A stretch of 64,000 nucleotides of DNA from Roseobacter sp. (GCA_015665415.1 JADFAE010000017.1:1-64000); one strand, 5' to 3'; counted from the first letter of the stretch, positions 51,810-62,132 are shown. Notes: generated from the sequence alone by a model not told the origin. Numbers and translations are program-made.

Positions 51810-53420
51810 ATGTCTAATTATATCAAGCTGATAGCGCTTGGTTTGGTCACGCTATTCGCGATGATCGGGACCAACTATGCGCGCGATCTGGCTTACCAGG
51901 TGCATGCGATTATCGTCATGCTCGTGGCTGGTGGCCTATTTCTCTATACGCTGCGCCGCACCGGCGAAGCGCAGCCCGCAGCTGGTAGTCTGCAGGGTGA
52001 GTATTTCGATAGCGTGGTACGCGCAGGCGTGATCGCCACCGCCTTTTGGGGTGTTGTGGGCTTTCTTGCCGGTACGTTCATCGCTTTCCAGCTGGCCTTT
52101 CCAGCACTGAACTTTGAATGGGCACAGGGCTTTGCCAATTTTGGCCGTCTGCGCCCGCTGCATACATCAGCCGTGATCTTTGCCTTTGGCGGCAACGCCC
52201 TGATCGCCACCTCATTCTATGTGGTACAGCGCACCTCGGCAGCGCGTCTCTGGGGCGGCAATCTGGCCTGGTTCGTGTTCTGGGGTTACCAGCTCTTTAT
52301 CGTGCTGGCGGCAACCGGCTATCTGTTTGGCGGCACCCAGTCGAAAGAATATGCAGAGCCCGAGTGGCATGTTGACCTGTGGTTGACCATCGTCTGGGTG
52401 GCCTATCTGGCGGTTTTCCTTGGCACCCTGATCAAGCGCAAGGAGCCACATATCTATGTGGCCAACTGGTTCTATCTGGCCTTTATCGTGACCGTTGCCA
52501 TGCTGCATCTGGTCAATAATGCGGCGTTGCCTGTCAGTATCTGGGGCTCCAAATCGGTCATCGTCTGGTCCGGTGTGCAGGATGCCATGGTGCAATGGTG
52601 GTATGGCCACAATGCCGTGGGCTTTTTCCTGACCGCGGGTTTCCTGGGCATGATGTACTATTTCATCCCCAAGCAAGCGGAACGCCCGGTCTTTAGCTAC
52701 AAGCTGTCGATCATCCACTTTTGGGCGCTGATCTTCCTGTATATCTGGGCTGGCCCGCACCATTTGCACTACACCGCACTGCCGGATTGGGCCACGACCC
52801 TGGGCATGGTGTTCTCGATCGTGCTGTGGATGCCCTCCTGGGGTGGCATGATCAACGGGTTGATGACGCTCTCTGGCGCCTGGGACAAGCTGCGCACCGA
52901 CCCGGTTATCCGGATGATGGTGATTTCGCTCGGCTTTTACGGCATGTCGACCTTTGAAGGTCCGATGATGTCGATCCGCTCGGTGAACGCGCTGTCGCAT
53001 TACACCGACTGGACCATTGGCCACGTGCACTCTGGGGCGCTGGGCTGGAACGGCATGATCACCTTTGGCGCGCTGTACTTCCTGGTTCCGGTGCTGTGGA
53101 AACGCGAAGGTCTCTATAGCCTGAAACTGGTCTCCTGGCACTTCTGGCTCGCCACAATCGGCATCATTCTCTATGCCGCCTCGATGTGGGTGACCGGCAT
53201 CATGGAAGGCCTGATGTGGCGTGAAGTCGATGCCAATGGCTTCCTGGTGAACTCCTTTGCAGACTCCGTGGCAGCAAAGAAACCAATGAACATCGTGCGC
53301 GGTCTGGGCGGGGTCATGTTCCTCTCTGGTGCGATCATCATGTGCTACAACCTGTGGATGACTGTCCGTAGGGCTCCGGCGAAAGAGTCGAGCCTCACGG
53401 TTGCGGTCCCGGCAGAATAA
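51810..53420 (+). CDS. ccoN: cbb3-type cytochrome c oxidase subunit I
   Basis: This 536-residue haem-copper oxidase has about twelve helices. [27 protein letters not shown] carries a haem ligand His, [28 protein letters not shown] gives the Cu-B region, [25 protein letters not shown] the double His, and [19 protein letters not shown] the haem ligands. High-affinity oxygen reduction at the inner membrane. ATG 51810 follows GGGACGCAAG. First gene of ccoNOQP. Confidence 0.97.
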   Translation: MSNYIKLIALGLVTLFAMIGTNYARDLAYQVHAIIVMLVAGGLFLYTLRRTGEAQPAAGSLQGEYFDSVVRAGVIATAFWGVVGFLAGTFIAFQLAFPALNFEWAQGFANFGRLRPLHTSAVIFAFGGNALIATSFYVVQRTSAARLWGGNLAWFVFWGYQLFIVLAATGYLFGGTQSKEYAEPEWHVDLWLTIVWVAYLAVFLGTLIKRKEPHIYVANWFYLAFIVTVAMLHLVNNAALPVSIWGSKSVIVWSGVQDAMVQWWYGHNAVGFFLTAGFLGMMYYFIPKQAERPVFSYKLSIIHFWALIFLYIWAGPHHLHYTALPDWATTLGMVFSIVLWMPSWGGMINGLMTLSGAWDKLRTDPVIRMMVISLGFYGMSTFEGPMMSIRSVNALSHYTDWTIGHVHSGALGWNGMITFGALYFLVPVLWKREGLYSLKLVSWHFWLATIGIILYAASMWVTGIMEGLMWREVDANGFLVNSFADSVAAKKPMNIVRGLGGVMFLSGAIIMCYNLWMTVRRAPAKESSLTVAVPAE

Positions 53421-53433
53421 GGAGGGATGGCAA

Positions 53434-54162
53434 ATGGCAATTCTCGACAAACATAAAATCCTCGAGACCAACGCAACCCTTCTTTTGGTCTGCAGCTTCC
53501 TGGTTGTGACCATTGGCGGGCTGGTGCAGATCGCACCGCTGTTCTGGCTGGAAAACACCATCGAAAAGGTGGAGGGCATGCGTCCCTACACTCCACTCGA
53601 GCTGGCGGGTCGTGACGTCTATATCCGCGAAGGCTGCTACACCTGTCACAGTCAGATGATCCGCCCCATGCGTGATGAGGTCGAACGCTACGGCCATTAC
53701 TCGCTCGCGGCGGAGTCGATGTATGACCGTCCGCACCAGTGGGGGTCCAAGCGGACCGGGCCGGATCTGGCCCGGGTTGGCGGTCGCTATTCGGATGAGT
53801 GGCACGTGGACCACCTGCGCAATCCGCAGGCGGTGGTGCCGGAATCGATCATGCCCAAATATGGCTTTCTGGAAAACGCCCGGATTGACGGCAAATACAT
53901 CGGTGATCTGATGGCTGCCAATGCGATGCTGGGCACGCCCTACACCGATGACATGCTGGCCTCTGCCCAGGCTGACTTCAAAGTGCAGGCGGATCCCGAT
54001 GGCGATTATGACGGTCTGCTCGAGCGCTATGGTGACTCTGTCAGTGTGCGCAACTTTGATGGTCAGCCCGGCGTTTCCGAAGCCGATGCCTTGATCGCCT
54101 ATCTGCAGATGCTGGGCACGCTGGTCGATTTCTCGACTTTCACGCCTGACGCAAACCGCTAA
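53434..54162 (+). CDS. ccoO: cbb3-type cytochrome c oxidase subunit II
   Basis: This 242-residue monohaem cytochrome c has an N-terminal anchor ([26 protein letters not shown]), haem site [10 protein letters not shown] and [46 protein letters not shown] with the axial Met. ATG 53434 has AAGGAGGG upstream. Confidence 0.97.
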   Translation: MAILDKHKILETNATLLLVCSFLVVTIGGLVQIAPLFWLENTIEKVEGMRPYTPLELAGRDVYIREGCYTCHSQMIRPMRDEVERYGHYSLAAESMYDRPHQWGSKRTGPDLARVGGRYSDEWHVDHLRNPQAVVPESIMPKYGFLENARIDGKYIGDLMAANAMLGTPYTDDMLASAQADFKVQADPDGDYDGLLERYGDSVSVRNFDGQPGVSEADALIAYLQMLGTLVDFSTFTPDANR

Positions 54163-54174
54163 GGAGGATCTGAG

Positions 54175-54387
54175 ATGGAAATCTATACCCTCTTGCGCGA
54201 ATTTGCAGACAGCTGGATGCTTTTGTTCCTGTTCACCTTCTTCGTGATGGTTGTGCTCTGGGCCTTTCGCCCCGGCAGCACCAAAACCTATGAGGATACG
54301 GCCAGCATTCCCTTTCGTCACGTAGACGCCCCGGCCCCTGATCGGGACGAGGCGACACCCGCCGCACATAAGGAGGCGCGGACATGA
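54175..54387 (+). CDS. ccoQ: cbb3-type oxidase subunit CcoQ
   Basis: This 70-residue protein has one membrane helix ([34 protein letters not shown]), the CcoQ/FixQ signature, behind AAGGAGG. Its stop overlaps the ccoP start. Confidence 0.93.
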   Translation: MEIYTLLREFADSWMLLFLFTFFVMVVLWAFRPGSTKTYEDTASIPFRHVDAPAPDRDEATPAAHKEART

Positions 54388-55253
54388 GCAAACCCGTCAA
54401 AAAGTTCGATGACGATCCAAACACCACAGGTCACACCTGGGACGGGATCGAAGAGTTCGACAATCCGATGCCGCGCTGGTGGCTCTGGTCCCTCTATGCC
54501 ACCATCGTCTGGGGGGTGATCTACACCATTCTCTATCCGGCCTGGCCGATGGTGAACTCTGCAACTGCAGGGATCCTGGGCTGGTCGACACGCGGCGACG
54601 TCGCGGCGGAGATCGCTGCGGTGGAAGAGGCCAATGCACCGATGAATGCTAAGCTGGAAGCGGCAGAGCTGACTGCAATCGCCACGGACCCAGAGCTGGG
54701 CTCTTATGCGGTGTCTTCGGGGTCGGCTGTGTTCAAGACCTGGTGCGCCCAGTGTCATGGGTCTGGCGCGGCGGGGGCCAAGGGCTATCCCAACCTGCTG
54801 GATGATGCCTGGCTCTGGGGTGGCTCTGTGGAAGACATACACATGACCATCAGTCACGGCATTCGCAACGAGGACAGCGACGATGCGCGCTACTCCGAGA
54901 TGCCTGCCTTTGGTCGCGATGAGCTGCTTGAAAAGGAAGAGATCGACCAGGTGGTGAACTTTGTCATGTCCCTGTCCGGCGAGGCCCAGGACGCGAGCAA
55001 AGTGGCAGCGGGCGCGGTTGTTTTTGAAGACAACTGTTCCTCTTGCCACATGGAAGACGGCACAGGTGACCGCAGCCAGGGCGCGCCCGACCTCTCGGAT
55101 GCGATCTGGCTTTATGGCGGCGACTACGCCAGCCTGAGCGAGACCGTCAACAATGCGCGCTACGGGGTGATGCCTGCCTGGAACACTCGCCTCACCGAGG
55201 CGCAGATCCGCGCGGTTTCTGCCTATGTGCACCAGCTGGGTGGCGGCGAATAA
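54384..55253 (+). CDS. ccoP: cbb3-type cytochrome c oxidase subunit III
   Basis: This 289-residue protein has an N-terminal TM ([25 protein letters not shown] after [14 protein letters not shown]) and two c-type haem sites, [10 protein letters not shown] and [10 protein letters not shown]. It passes electrons from donor cytochromes to CcoO. Overlaps ccoQ by ATGA. Confidence 0.97.
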   Translation: MSKPVKKFDDDPNTTGHTWDGIEEFDNPMPRWWLWSLYATIVWGVIYTILYPAWPMVNSATAGILGWSTRGDVAAEIAAVEEANAPMNAKLEAAELTAIATDPELGSYAVSSGSAVFKTWCAQCHGSGAAGAKGYPNLLDDAWLWGGSVEDIHMTISHGIRNEDSDDARYSEMPAFGRDELLEKEEIDQVVNFVMSLSGEAQDASKVAAGAVVFEDNCSSCHMEDGTGDRSQGAPDLSDAIWLYGGDYASLSETVNNARYGVMPAWNTRLTEAQIRAVSAYVHQLGGGE

Positions 55254-55285
55254 GCCTGCGCATCCAAGGACAGACAGACATGATT

Positions 55286-55315
55286 GGGCCGCTCCTGTTG
55301 GGGCGGCCCTTTTCT
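55286..55315 (+). terminator. ccoNOQP terminator
   Basis: GGGCCGCTCC pairs with GGGGCGGCCC around TGTT, followed by TTTTCTT. Confidence 0.9.
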
Positions 55316-55421
55316 TATGCGCAGGGCAGGGCTGGGCCTCGCCGGGGCAGGTGGTGCTGGCAGTAGTCGACATCGCAGGCTAGATCTGGCTGGGTAGTTC
55401 TACATGAAAAGGAAGACGCTG

Positions 55422-56351
55422 ATGATCCTCTGCTGTGGCGAGGCCCTGATCGACATGTTGCCCGCCGAAAGCGCCCGTCCCGGTGGCCACAGCTATCACC
55501 CCCATTGCGGCGGCGCAGCGTTCAACACCGCCATAGCCTTGGGGCGTCTGGGAGAGGATTCTGCGCTGGTCAGCGGGCTGTCGACAGATCTTTTTGGCGA
55601 GCAGTTGCGGCAGGAACTGGCAGCAAGCGGGGCCAGTGCAGCACTTGCGGTCACCTCGGCGCGGCCCACCACCCTGGCCTTTGTTACGCTCACAGAGGGC
55701 CACGCCCGCTATGCCTTCTGGGATCAGGGCTCGGCCATGCGCGGCATCGCCCCGCGTGATTTGCCTGCCGTCCCACCTGAGACCTGCGCCCTGCTGTTTG
55801 GCGGCATCAGCCTGTGCAATCTGCCCATGGCGGAGAGCTTTCATCACCTGGCCCGGTATCAGCACTGCACGCATCTCTTGATGCTGGATCTCAATATCCG
55901 CCCCGGCTTTGCTGAGGATGAGGCCGTCTATCACCAACGGCTGGGTCGGATGGTGGCGCTTTGCGATATCGTGAAGCTGTCACAAGAGGATTTGGAGCTG
56001 TTTGTGCCCGGCCCCGGCAGTGAGGCGGAAAAATTGCAAAGGGTTTGCGCGGCGGCACCCGGGCTGGTGATCCTGACCCGGGGCGCCGAGGGCGCGCTGG
56101 CGGTTCTGCCCCAGGGGGTGCAGGTAGAGGTCGCGGCGCAAGAGGTGGCGGTGGTGGACACGGTCGGGGCCGGTGACAGCTTTAATGCGGGATTTCTGTC
56201 CGCCCTGAGACGAGCCGGAAATTTGTCACGCGCGGGGCTGCAGAGGCTTGATGCCACAGCACTGCGCGCCGCCCTTGTCTTTGCCACCAGGGTCGCGACA
56301 CATTCGGTGACCCGCGCCGGAGCCAATCCCCCCTGGCGACAGGAACTCTGA
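55422..56351 (+). CDS. PfkB-family carbohydrate kinase (fructokinase-like)
   Basis: This 309-residue protein has the start MILCCGEALIDMLPA, GG-rich GGAAFNTAIALGRLGED substrate region and the C-terminal PfkB signature DTVGAGDSFNAGFLSAL with catalytic Asp. AAGGAAG precedes ATG 55422. Sugar specificity not fixed; fructose is the usual annotation. It has no obvious link to the flanking cco genes. Confidence 0.9.
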   Translation: MILCCGEALIDMLPAESARPGGHSYHPHCGGAAFNTAIALGRLGEDSALVSGLSTDLFGEQLRQELAASGASAALAVTSARPTTLAFVTLTEGHARYAFWDQGSAMRGIAPRDLPAVPPETCALLFGGISLCNLPMAESFHHLARYQHCTHLLMLDLNIRPGFAEDEAVYHQRLGRMVALCDIVKLSQEDLELFVPGPGSEAEKLQRVCAAAPGLVILTRGAEGALAVLPQGVQVEVAAQEVAVVDTVGAGDSFNAGFLSALRRAGNLSRAGLQRLDATALRAALVFATRVATHSVTRAGANPPWRQEL

Positions 56352-56426
56352 TACAAAGCTGTCAGGTCTGCGGTGTCTCTGGCAGTTGAAAAAAACGTCG
56401 GTTGAGCCGCTGTTTTCTGAGCCGAC

Positions 56427-56440
56427 TTGATCAGGGTCAA
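56427..56440 (+). promoter_or_regulatory. FNR/FnrL-like box upstream of a small transcript candidate
   Basis: TTGAT-CAGG-GTCAA, one mismatch to the consensus. It reads into no recognised gene. Class II geometry would place transcription start near 56475. Confidence 0.7.
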
Positions 56441-56477
56441 GTTTGCCGGCGGCCGAATCTGCTTAGATCATCCCACG

Positions 56478-56630
56478 ATGGAGACACGCTGGCTGCGCAT
56501 CGCTTCCCTTGGAACCGGGCAGGTCAGCACATATTCCCACTGCCCGACGTGCAGGGTGTTGGGAATCAAGCGCCGGCTTTTCGATCTGTTCGCGCGTTTC
56601 CTGGAAAGCCGGCGCCTATTTGTGTCTTGA
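56478..56630 (+). CDS. Small protein or sRNA locus (50 codons)
   Basis: The frame encodes 50 residues, METRWLRIASLG, then SHCPTCRVLGIKRRLFDLFARFLESRRLFVS, with a CPTC pair and a basic amphipathic C-terminus. No ribosome site is visible, and a start at +3 of the predicted transcript would be leaderless. Alternatively the region is an RNA: GCGCCGGCTTT pairs perfectly with AAAGCCGGCGC near its end (56570-56615). Confidence 0.35.
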   Translation: METRWLRIASLGTGQVSTYSHCPTCRVLGIKRRLFDLFARFLESRRLFVS

Positions 56631-56650
56631 GGTCAGATCCCCCCGATACC

Positions 56651-56908
56651 TTACAGGTTTTGCAGATCGATGCAGCGCACCGGGCGCTTCACGGGATGGC
56701 TGACATGGCGGAGTGCTGCGCCAAGTCGCCTGATCAGCTGCGCCAGTTTGGCAAAGACCCCGTTGCGGTTGGGCGGCAGGCTGTAGGCCTGGGGCAGGTC
56801 TTTGGGTAGGTCCTGGGCTGCCTTTGGCACGGCGGGCAGATCCCGCAGTGGGACGCAGTTCTGACCCGTCGCAGTCAGCATGGAGCGGGCGTAGATATCT
56901 GTCAGCAT
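56651..56908 (-). CDS. Hypothetical protein, divergent from a LysR gene
   Basis: This 85-residue protein has a strong ribosome site (CAGGAGA) before ATG 56908. Proline-rich middle and a basic C-terminal helix (NGVFAKLAQLIRRLGAALRHVS) that recalls DUF1127-type small proteins, although no match is claimed. Divergent from the LysR gene across 100 bases. Confidence 0.6.
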   Translation of the reverse strand: MLTDIYARSMLTATGQNCVPLRDLPAVPKAAQDLPKDLPQAYSLPPNRNGVFAKLAQLIRRLGAALRHVSHPVKRPVRCIDLQNL

Positions 56909-57008
56909 CGTTCAGTCTCCTGGGTTTGATTTTCTGTCTTTGACATTGTTGGTTTCTGCCCCAACATGCGACTCAGGAATATTTTTGATATGTAAGGTGA
57001 AGTTACAT

Positions 57009-57902
57009 ATGGATTGGCTCAACCTGCCGCCCCTTACGGCTCTGCGTGCCTTTGCGGCCTTTGCGGAACATGGAAATGTCAGCCAGGCTGGTGCGGCGCT
57101 GAATGTCAGCCACGCGGCCATCAGCCAGCAATTGCGCAGCCTGGAGGAACAGCTGGGGGCGGTGCTGCTGGATCGCTCTGGCCGTGCCCTCAGCCTGACC
57201 GCCGAGGGTGAGCATCTGGCGCAGGCCCTGCTGCTGGGGTTTGGTGCCATTCAGGCCTCGGTGCAGGACATCAGCACCCGGGGCGCGGCGCGGCCGCTGC
57301 ACATCAGTTGCACTCCGATGTTTGCCACCAATTGGTTGATGCCGCGTCTGTCAGAGTTTCGCTTCAAATTCCCGGAAATCGACCTGGTTCTGGATCCGCG
57401 CGGGGAGGTGGTAGAGCTGCAGCCCGGCGGTATTGACCTCGCAATTCGCTATGGCGATGGCGCTTGGGCGGGACTGGAGGCCGAAGTCTTGCTGGCCTCG
57501 CCGATGGCTGTGGTGGCCAACCCCAGCCTGCTACAGAACCGGCATGTGCAGACACCGGAAGATCTGCTGGACTTTCCTTGGCTCGAAGAGCTGGGCACCA
57601 CAGAGGCGGCCCATTGGCTGCGCTCGCGCGGGGTGGCGGATGCTATTCGCGGGACCAGCACCAAACTGCCCGGAAACCTGTTGATGGAGGCGGTCAGAGA
57701 CGGGCAGGGGGTGGCTGTGACGGTCCAGGCCTTTGTGCGCGAGGATCTGAAGACCGGCCGGCTGGTAGAGCTGTTCAGCGAAGATGAGGGGCGTGGCTAT
57801 CATATTGTGACCCGTCCAGGTGTGCAGCGTCCGCCGGTCCGCCAGTTTATCTCCTGGCTGCGGCGACAGCGCAAGCTTCGCGACGAAGCGGCACATGGCT
57901 GA
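57009..57902 (+). CDS. LysR-family regulator (GcvA-type)
   Basis: This 297-residue protein begins MDWLNLPPLTALRAFAAFAEHGNVSQAGAALNVSHAAISQQLRSLEEQLGAVLLDRSG and has a GcvA/AmpR-type ligand domain (CTPMFATNWLMPRLSEFRFKFPEIDLVL). ATG 57009 is the family start. The divergent small gene is its nearest possible target; ccoG follows on the same strand after its own FNR box. Confidence 0.92.
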   Translation: MDWLNLPPLTALRAFAAFAEHGNVSQAGAALNVSHAAISQQLRSLEEQLGAVLLDRSGRALSLTAEGEHLAQALLLGFGAIQASVQDISTRGAARPLHISCTPMFATNWLMPRLSEFRFKFPEIDLVLDPRGEVVELQPGGIDLAIRYGDGAWAGLEAEVLLASPMAVVANPSLLQNRHVQTPEDLLDFPWLEELGTTEAAHWLRSRGVADAIRGTSTKLPGNLLMEAVRDGQGVAVTVQAFVREDLKTGRLVELFSEDEGRGYHIVTRPGVQRPPVRQFISWLRRQRKLRDEAAHG

Positions 57903-57957
57903 CAGCCGGGGGGCGGCATAGAGTGGCACATATAAAGATGCTTGCATGATGCGCTTT

Positions 57958-57971
57958 TTGATCCACGTCAA
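57958..57971 (+). promoter_or_regulatory. FNR/FnrL-like box upstream of ccoG
   Basis: TTGAT-CCAC-GTCAA, one mismatch. Its centre is about 70 bases before the ccoG GTG start. Confidence 0.8.
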
Positions 57972-58034
57972 AGAGCGGCAGCTTAACATTTGAAAGAACC
58001 GCCCCAAGAGACCCAATTTCAGTGGAGTGAGTCC

Positions 58035-59480
58035 GTGAGTGATTCCGATCCCGCCCCCAGCCTGTACGCCGCCAGGGAACCCATCTTTCCACGGCGCGTT
58101 TCAGGTGTTTTTCGCAATCTAAAATGGTACATTCTGGCGATAACTTTGGGGATCTATTATCTGACGCCCTGGATTCGCTGGGATCGTGGTCCCAGTCTGC
58201 CGGATCAGGCGGTGCTGCTGGATCTGGCCAACCGGCGCTTCTATTTCTTCTGGATCGAAATCTGGCCGCATGAGTTCTACTTTGTGGCGGGGTTGCTGAT
58301 CATGGCAGGTCTGGGCCTGTTTTTGTTCACCTCGGCGCTGGGTCGGGTCTGGTGCGGCTATGCCTGTCCACAGACCGTCTGGACCGATTTGTTCATTCTG
58401 GTCGAGCGTTGGATCGAAGGCGACCGCAATGCCCGTCTGCGTCTGCACCGGCAAAAGAAGATGGATTTCCGCAAGGCGCGGCTGCGGCTGACCAAATGGA
58501 TTTCCTGGCTGCTGATCGGGCTCGCCACTGGTGGGGCCTGGGTGTTCTATTTTGCCGATGCCCCCACTCTGATGGTGGATCTCGTGACCGGGCAGGCGCA
58601 TCCCATCGCCTATTCCACAATGTTCATTCTCACGGCGACGACCTTCTTTTTTGGTGGTATCGCCCGCGAACAAATCTGTATCTATGCCTGCCCCTGGCCC
58701 CGTATTCAGGCGGCGATGATGGACGAAGACACGCTGGTTGTCGGCTATCGCGACTGGCGGGGGGAGCCGCGCGGCAAGCTCAACAAACAAAAGGGCAAGG
58801 CTGAGATTGCCGAAGACCCAAAGGGCGATTGCATTGACTGCATGGCCTGCGTCAATGTTTGCCCCGTTGGCATCGATATTCGCGATGGTCAGCAGCTTGA
58901 GTGCATCACCTGTGCCCTGTGCATCGATGCCTGTGACGATGTGATGGCCAAGATCGGCAAGCCCCGCGGGCTGATCGACTATATGGCCCTCTCGGATGAG
59001 GCACATGAACGCGCGGGCAAGCCGCCCAAGAATATCTGGAAGCACATCCTGCGTCCGCGCACCATCATGTATACCGCGATGTGGAGCTTTGTCGGGCTGG
59101 GGCTGGTCTTTGCCCTGTTTATCCGCCCCGAGATCGACCTGACCGTGGCCCCTGAGCGCAACCCGACCTATGTTGTTCTCTCCGATGGGTCCGTGCGCAA
59201 CACCTATGATGTGCGCCTGCGCAACAAGCACGGCGAGGCACGCCCGTTCCAGCTGTCACTGAAAGGTGACCCGGCGATGCGGATCCAGCTGGAAGGCACG
59301 CCCTATGCCTCCGTTGAGGTGCCCGCCGATACCGCTTATCTTCAGCGGGTCTATATCGTGACCCCCAAAGGGGCAGCGGCCACGGTGGCAGAGACCACGC
59401 CGGTCCGTATTTGGGTTGAAGACCTCACCACCGGGGATCGCGCCTACAAGGACACCACCTTTAACGGGAAAGGGAACTGA
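58035..59480 (+). CDS. ccoG: cbb3 oxidase assembly protein CcoG (RdxB/FixG)
   Basis: This 481-residue polyferredoxin has five membrane helices in two groups, the CGYACPQTVWTD pattern, two 4Fe-4S motifs CIDCMACVNVCPVGIDIRDGQQLECITCALCIDACDD (about 265-300) and a C-terminal Ig-like domain. It acts as cupric reductase for copper delivery to CcoN. The GTG at 58035 is chosen for GGAGTGAG upstream; a TTG at 57990 would add 15 residues. Confidence 0.95.
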   Translation: MSDSDPAPSLYAAREPIFPRRVSGVFRNLKWYILAITLGIYYLTPWIRWDRGPSLPDQAVLLDLANRRFYFFWIEIWPHEFYFVAGLLIMAGLGLFLFTSALGRVWCGYACPQTVWTDLFILVERWIEGDRNARLRLHRQKKMDFRKARLRLTKWISWLLIGLATGGAWVFYFADAPTLMVDLVTGQAHPIAYSTMFILTATTFFFGGIAREQICIYACPWPRIQAAMMDEDTLVVGYRDWRGEPRGKLNKQKGKAEIAEDPKGDCIDCMACVNVCPVGIDIRDGQQLECITCALCIDACDDVMAKIGKPRGLIDYMALSDEAHERAGKPPKNIWKHILRPRTIMYTAMWSFVGLGLVFALFIRPEIDLTVAPERNPTYVVLSDGSVRNTYDVRLRNKHGEARPFQLSLKGDPAMRIQLEGTPYASVEVPADTAYLQRVYIVTPKGAAATVAETTPVRIWVEDLTTGDRAYKDTTFNGKGN

Positions 59481-59482
59481 TC

Positions 59483-59947
59483 ATGGCAAAGGAGAAAGGA
59501 GAACTCACCGGGCGTCACGTGTTGATGATCTTTTGCGGGGCTTTTGCGGTGATCATTGGGGTCAATCTGGCGCTGGCCTATAATGCGGTCAAAACCTTCC
59601 CCGGGCTGGAGGTCAAGAACTCCTATGTTGCCAGCCAGGAGTTTGATCAGCGACGAAATGCGCAGGTCGCTTTGGGCTGGTCGGTCTATGCTTCGGCGCA
59701 GGAGGATCAGGTCACCCTGGAGATCACCGATGGCGACGGCAACCCGGTTGAAGTGGCCAGGCTGACCGCGACCCTGGGGCGGGCCACCCATGTAAAGGAT
59801 GACCAGAAACCGGATTTTCAGTTCGATGGCACCGCCTATGTGGCGCCTGCGGATCTGGGCCCGGGCAACTGGAACATCCGTATGGTGGCGCGGGCCAAAA
59901 ATGGCATCGAGTTCACCCAGCGGGTGATCCTGCACGTGAGAGGTTGA
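59483..59947 (+). CDS. ccoH: cbb3 assembly protein CcoH (FixH)
   Basis: This 154-residue protein has one N-terminal helix (GRHVLMIFCGAFAVIIGVNLALAYNAVKTFPGLEVKNSYVASQEF, a FixH signature) and a periplasmic beta domain. It starts 2 bases after ccoG. Confidence 0.94.
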   Translation: MAKEKGELTGRHVLMIFCGAFAVIIGVNLALAYNAVKTFPGLEVKNSYVASQEFDQRRNAQVALGWSVYASAQEDQVTLEITDGDGNPVEVARLTATLGRATHVKDDQKPDFQFDGTAYVAPADLGPGNWNIRMVARAKNGIEFTQRVILHVRG

Positions 59948-59954
59948 GCCTGCA

Positions 59955-62132
59955 ATGACTGCCCAGATACGTCCCGCGATGGCCGTCTGCCCCGGCTGTG
60001 TCGCCGCCCCGAATGAGGCGGTGGAACAGGCCCCGACGGAGGCGCGTCTGGCGCTGTCCCTGCCCACGATCCACTGTCAGGCCTGTATCTCGACCGTAGA
60101 GCGCGGGCTCAATGCCCTTCCCGGCATTCATTCGGCGCGGGTCAACCTGACCCTAAAGCGCGCCCTGATCGAGGCCGATCCGGATCTGCGCGCTGCGGAT
60201 CTTATCCCGGTGCTTGCGGATCTGGGCTTTGAGGCGCATGAGCTGGATCTGGCCAGTCTCGCCACCACCGACAGTGATCGCGCCGGGCGCGAGCTGCTGA
60301 TGCGGCTGGCGGTGGCTGGTTTTGCCTCGATGAACGTGATGCTGCTGTCGGTCTCGGTCTGGTCCGGGGCTGCGGATGCCACTCGCGACATGTTTCACTG
60401 GATCTCTGCCGCCATTGCCTTTCCCGCCGTAATCTTTGCCGGTCAGCCCTTTTTCAAAAACGCCTGGAGTGCCCTGCGGGTGGGGCGGCTCAATATGGAT
60501 GTGCCCATCGTGCTGGCCTTGGTGCTGGCGCTGGTCACATCGCTTTGGGAGACCAGCCTGTCCGGTGAGCACGCCTATTTCGACGCCGCCCTGACGCTGA
60601 CCTTCTTTTTGCTGGCGGGGCGCTATCTTGATTATCGCACCCGCGCGGTGGCGCGCTCTGCCGCCGAAGAACTGGCCGCGCTTGAGGTGCCTCGCGCCAT
60701 CCGCATGGAGGATGGTGTCGAGGTTGAGACCGCCGTGGCGGATCTGGCGATTGGCGATCTTATCCTGGTGCGCCCCGGTGGACGCATGCCTGTCGATGGT
60801 GTCATCGCGACGGGCCAATCGGAACTGGACCGTTCCTTGCTGACCGGTGAGACCCTGCCGGTCTTTGCCGAAGCGGGCACGCAGGTCTCTGCCGGTGAGG
60901 TCAATCTGACCGGCCCGCTGGTGGTGCGCGCCGAGGCAGTGGGCGAGGACACCTCGCTGCACCGGATGGCGGATCTGGTGGCGATCGCGGAATCTGGTCG
61001 CTCGCGCTATACCTCATTGGCGGACAATGCCGCCAAGCTTTACGCGCCTGGCGTGCATATTCTGTCGGCTTTGGCCTTTGTGGGCTGGTATCTCTACACC
61101 TTTGATCTGCGGATGGCGCTGAACATTGCCGCCGCCGTGTTGATCATCACCTGCCCCTGTGCGTTGGGGCTGGCGGTGCCGGCGGTGACCACGGCGGCCT
61201 CGGGCCGGCTGTTCAAACGGGGCATGCTGATCAAGCATTCCACCGCGCTGGAGCGCCTGGCCGGGGTCGATACCGTGGTTTTTGACAAGACCGGCACGCT
61301 CACCGCTGGCACCCCGCAGCTGGAAAACCTTGCAGAATTTTCCCGCACCGATCTGGAAATCGCCCTGGCCCTGGCCGAAAGCTCCGCCCATCCCTTGTCG
61401 CGGGCGCTGACCCAGGCAGCGCGGGGGGCGGGGATCACGCCCGCCGAGGTCACCAACCTGCAGGAGCGCCCGGGCTTTGGCACCGAAGGTGAGTATCAGG
61501 GGCGCTGCGTGCGCCTGGGGCGTGCGGCCTGGGTTGGGGCGGATCAGGGCAACCAGACTGCGGCCTGGCTTGATCTTGGCGCGGGCGCACCCAGGGGGTT
61601 CCTGTTTCATGACGCCCTGCGCCCCGGCGCGGTGGAGGCCGTTGCCAATCTGCATGCAGCGGGCAAGGAGGTGCTGTTGATCTCCGGTGACACCACGGGC
61701 GCGGTCGCAGATCTGGCGGCGCGTCTGGGCATTGGCAATTGGCTGGCCGAGGCCCTGCCTCAGGACAAGGCCAAGCGGATCCAGCTGCTGACAGATCAGG
61801 GCAAAAAGGTGCTGATGGTGGGCGATGGTCTGAATGACACCGCAGCACTGACGGAGGCGCATGTGTCGATCTCACCGGCCTCGGCGCTGGATGCGGCACG
61901 GGTGGCCTCTGACATCGTGCTGTTGGGGCAGGATCTGGAACCCATCGCCGAGGCCTGCACCGTGGCCCAGAAGGCTACCAAACGCATCCGCGAGAACTTT
62001 CGCATTGCCACATTGTACAACGTGATTGCGGTGCCGCTGGCCATTGCCGGTTTTGCCACGCCCCTGATCGCCGCCTTGGCGATGTCAACCTCATCGATTA
62101 CCGTCTCCCTCAACGCCCTGCGCCTGAAGTAA
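59955..62132 (+). CDS. ccoI: Copper-exporting P1B-type ATPase CcoI (FixI)
   Basis: This 725-residue protein has an N-terminal CPGC pair, a metal-binding domain with IHCQACISTVERGLNALPG, transmembrane CPCALG, phosphorylation motif DKTGTLT, GDGLNDTAAL hinge and the His-Pro of SSAHPLSRAL. It supplies copper to the cbb3 oxidase rather than giving resistance, judged from its operon. Confidence 0.96.
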   Translation: MTAQIRPAMAVCPGCVAAPNEAVEQAPTEARLALSLPTIHCQACISTVERGLNALPGIHSARVNLTLKRALIEADPDLRAADLIPVLADLGFEAHELDLASLATTDSDRAGRELLMRLAVAGFASMNVMLLSVSVWSGAADATRDMFHWISAAIAFPAVIFAGQPFFKNAWSALRVGRLNMDVPIVLALVLALVTSLWETSLSGEHAYFDAALTLTFFLLAGRYLDYRTRAVARSAAEELAALEVPRAIRMEDGVEVETAVADLAIGDLILVRPGGRMPVDGVIATGQSELDRSLLTGETLPVFAEAGTQVSAGEVNLTGPLVVRAEAVGEDTSLHRMADLVAIAESGRSRYTSLADNAAKLYAPGVHILSALAFVGWYLYTFDLRMALNIAAAVLIITCPCALGLAVPAVTTAASGRLFKRGMLIKHSTALERLAGVDTVVFDKTGTLTAGTPQLENLAEFSRTDLEIALALAESSAHPLSRALTQAARGAGITPAEVTNLQERPGFGTEGEYQGRCVRLGRAAWVGADQGNQTAAWLDLGAGAPRGFLFHDALRPGAVEAVANLHAAGKEVLLISGDTTGAVADLAARLGIGNWLAEALPQDKAKRIQLLTDQGKKVLMVGDGLNDTAALTEAHVSISPASALDAARVASDIVLLGQDLEPIAEACTVAQKATKRIRENFRIATLYNVIAVPLAIAGFATPLIAALAMSTSSITVSLNALRLK

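Noticed and set aside
52212-53579. Long open frame (455 codons) opposite ccoN/ccoO
   Set aside because: Same shadow-frame composition, covering the reverse of conserved oxidase helices.
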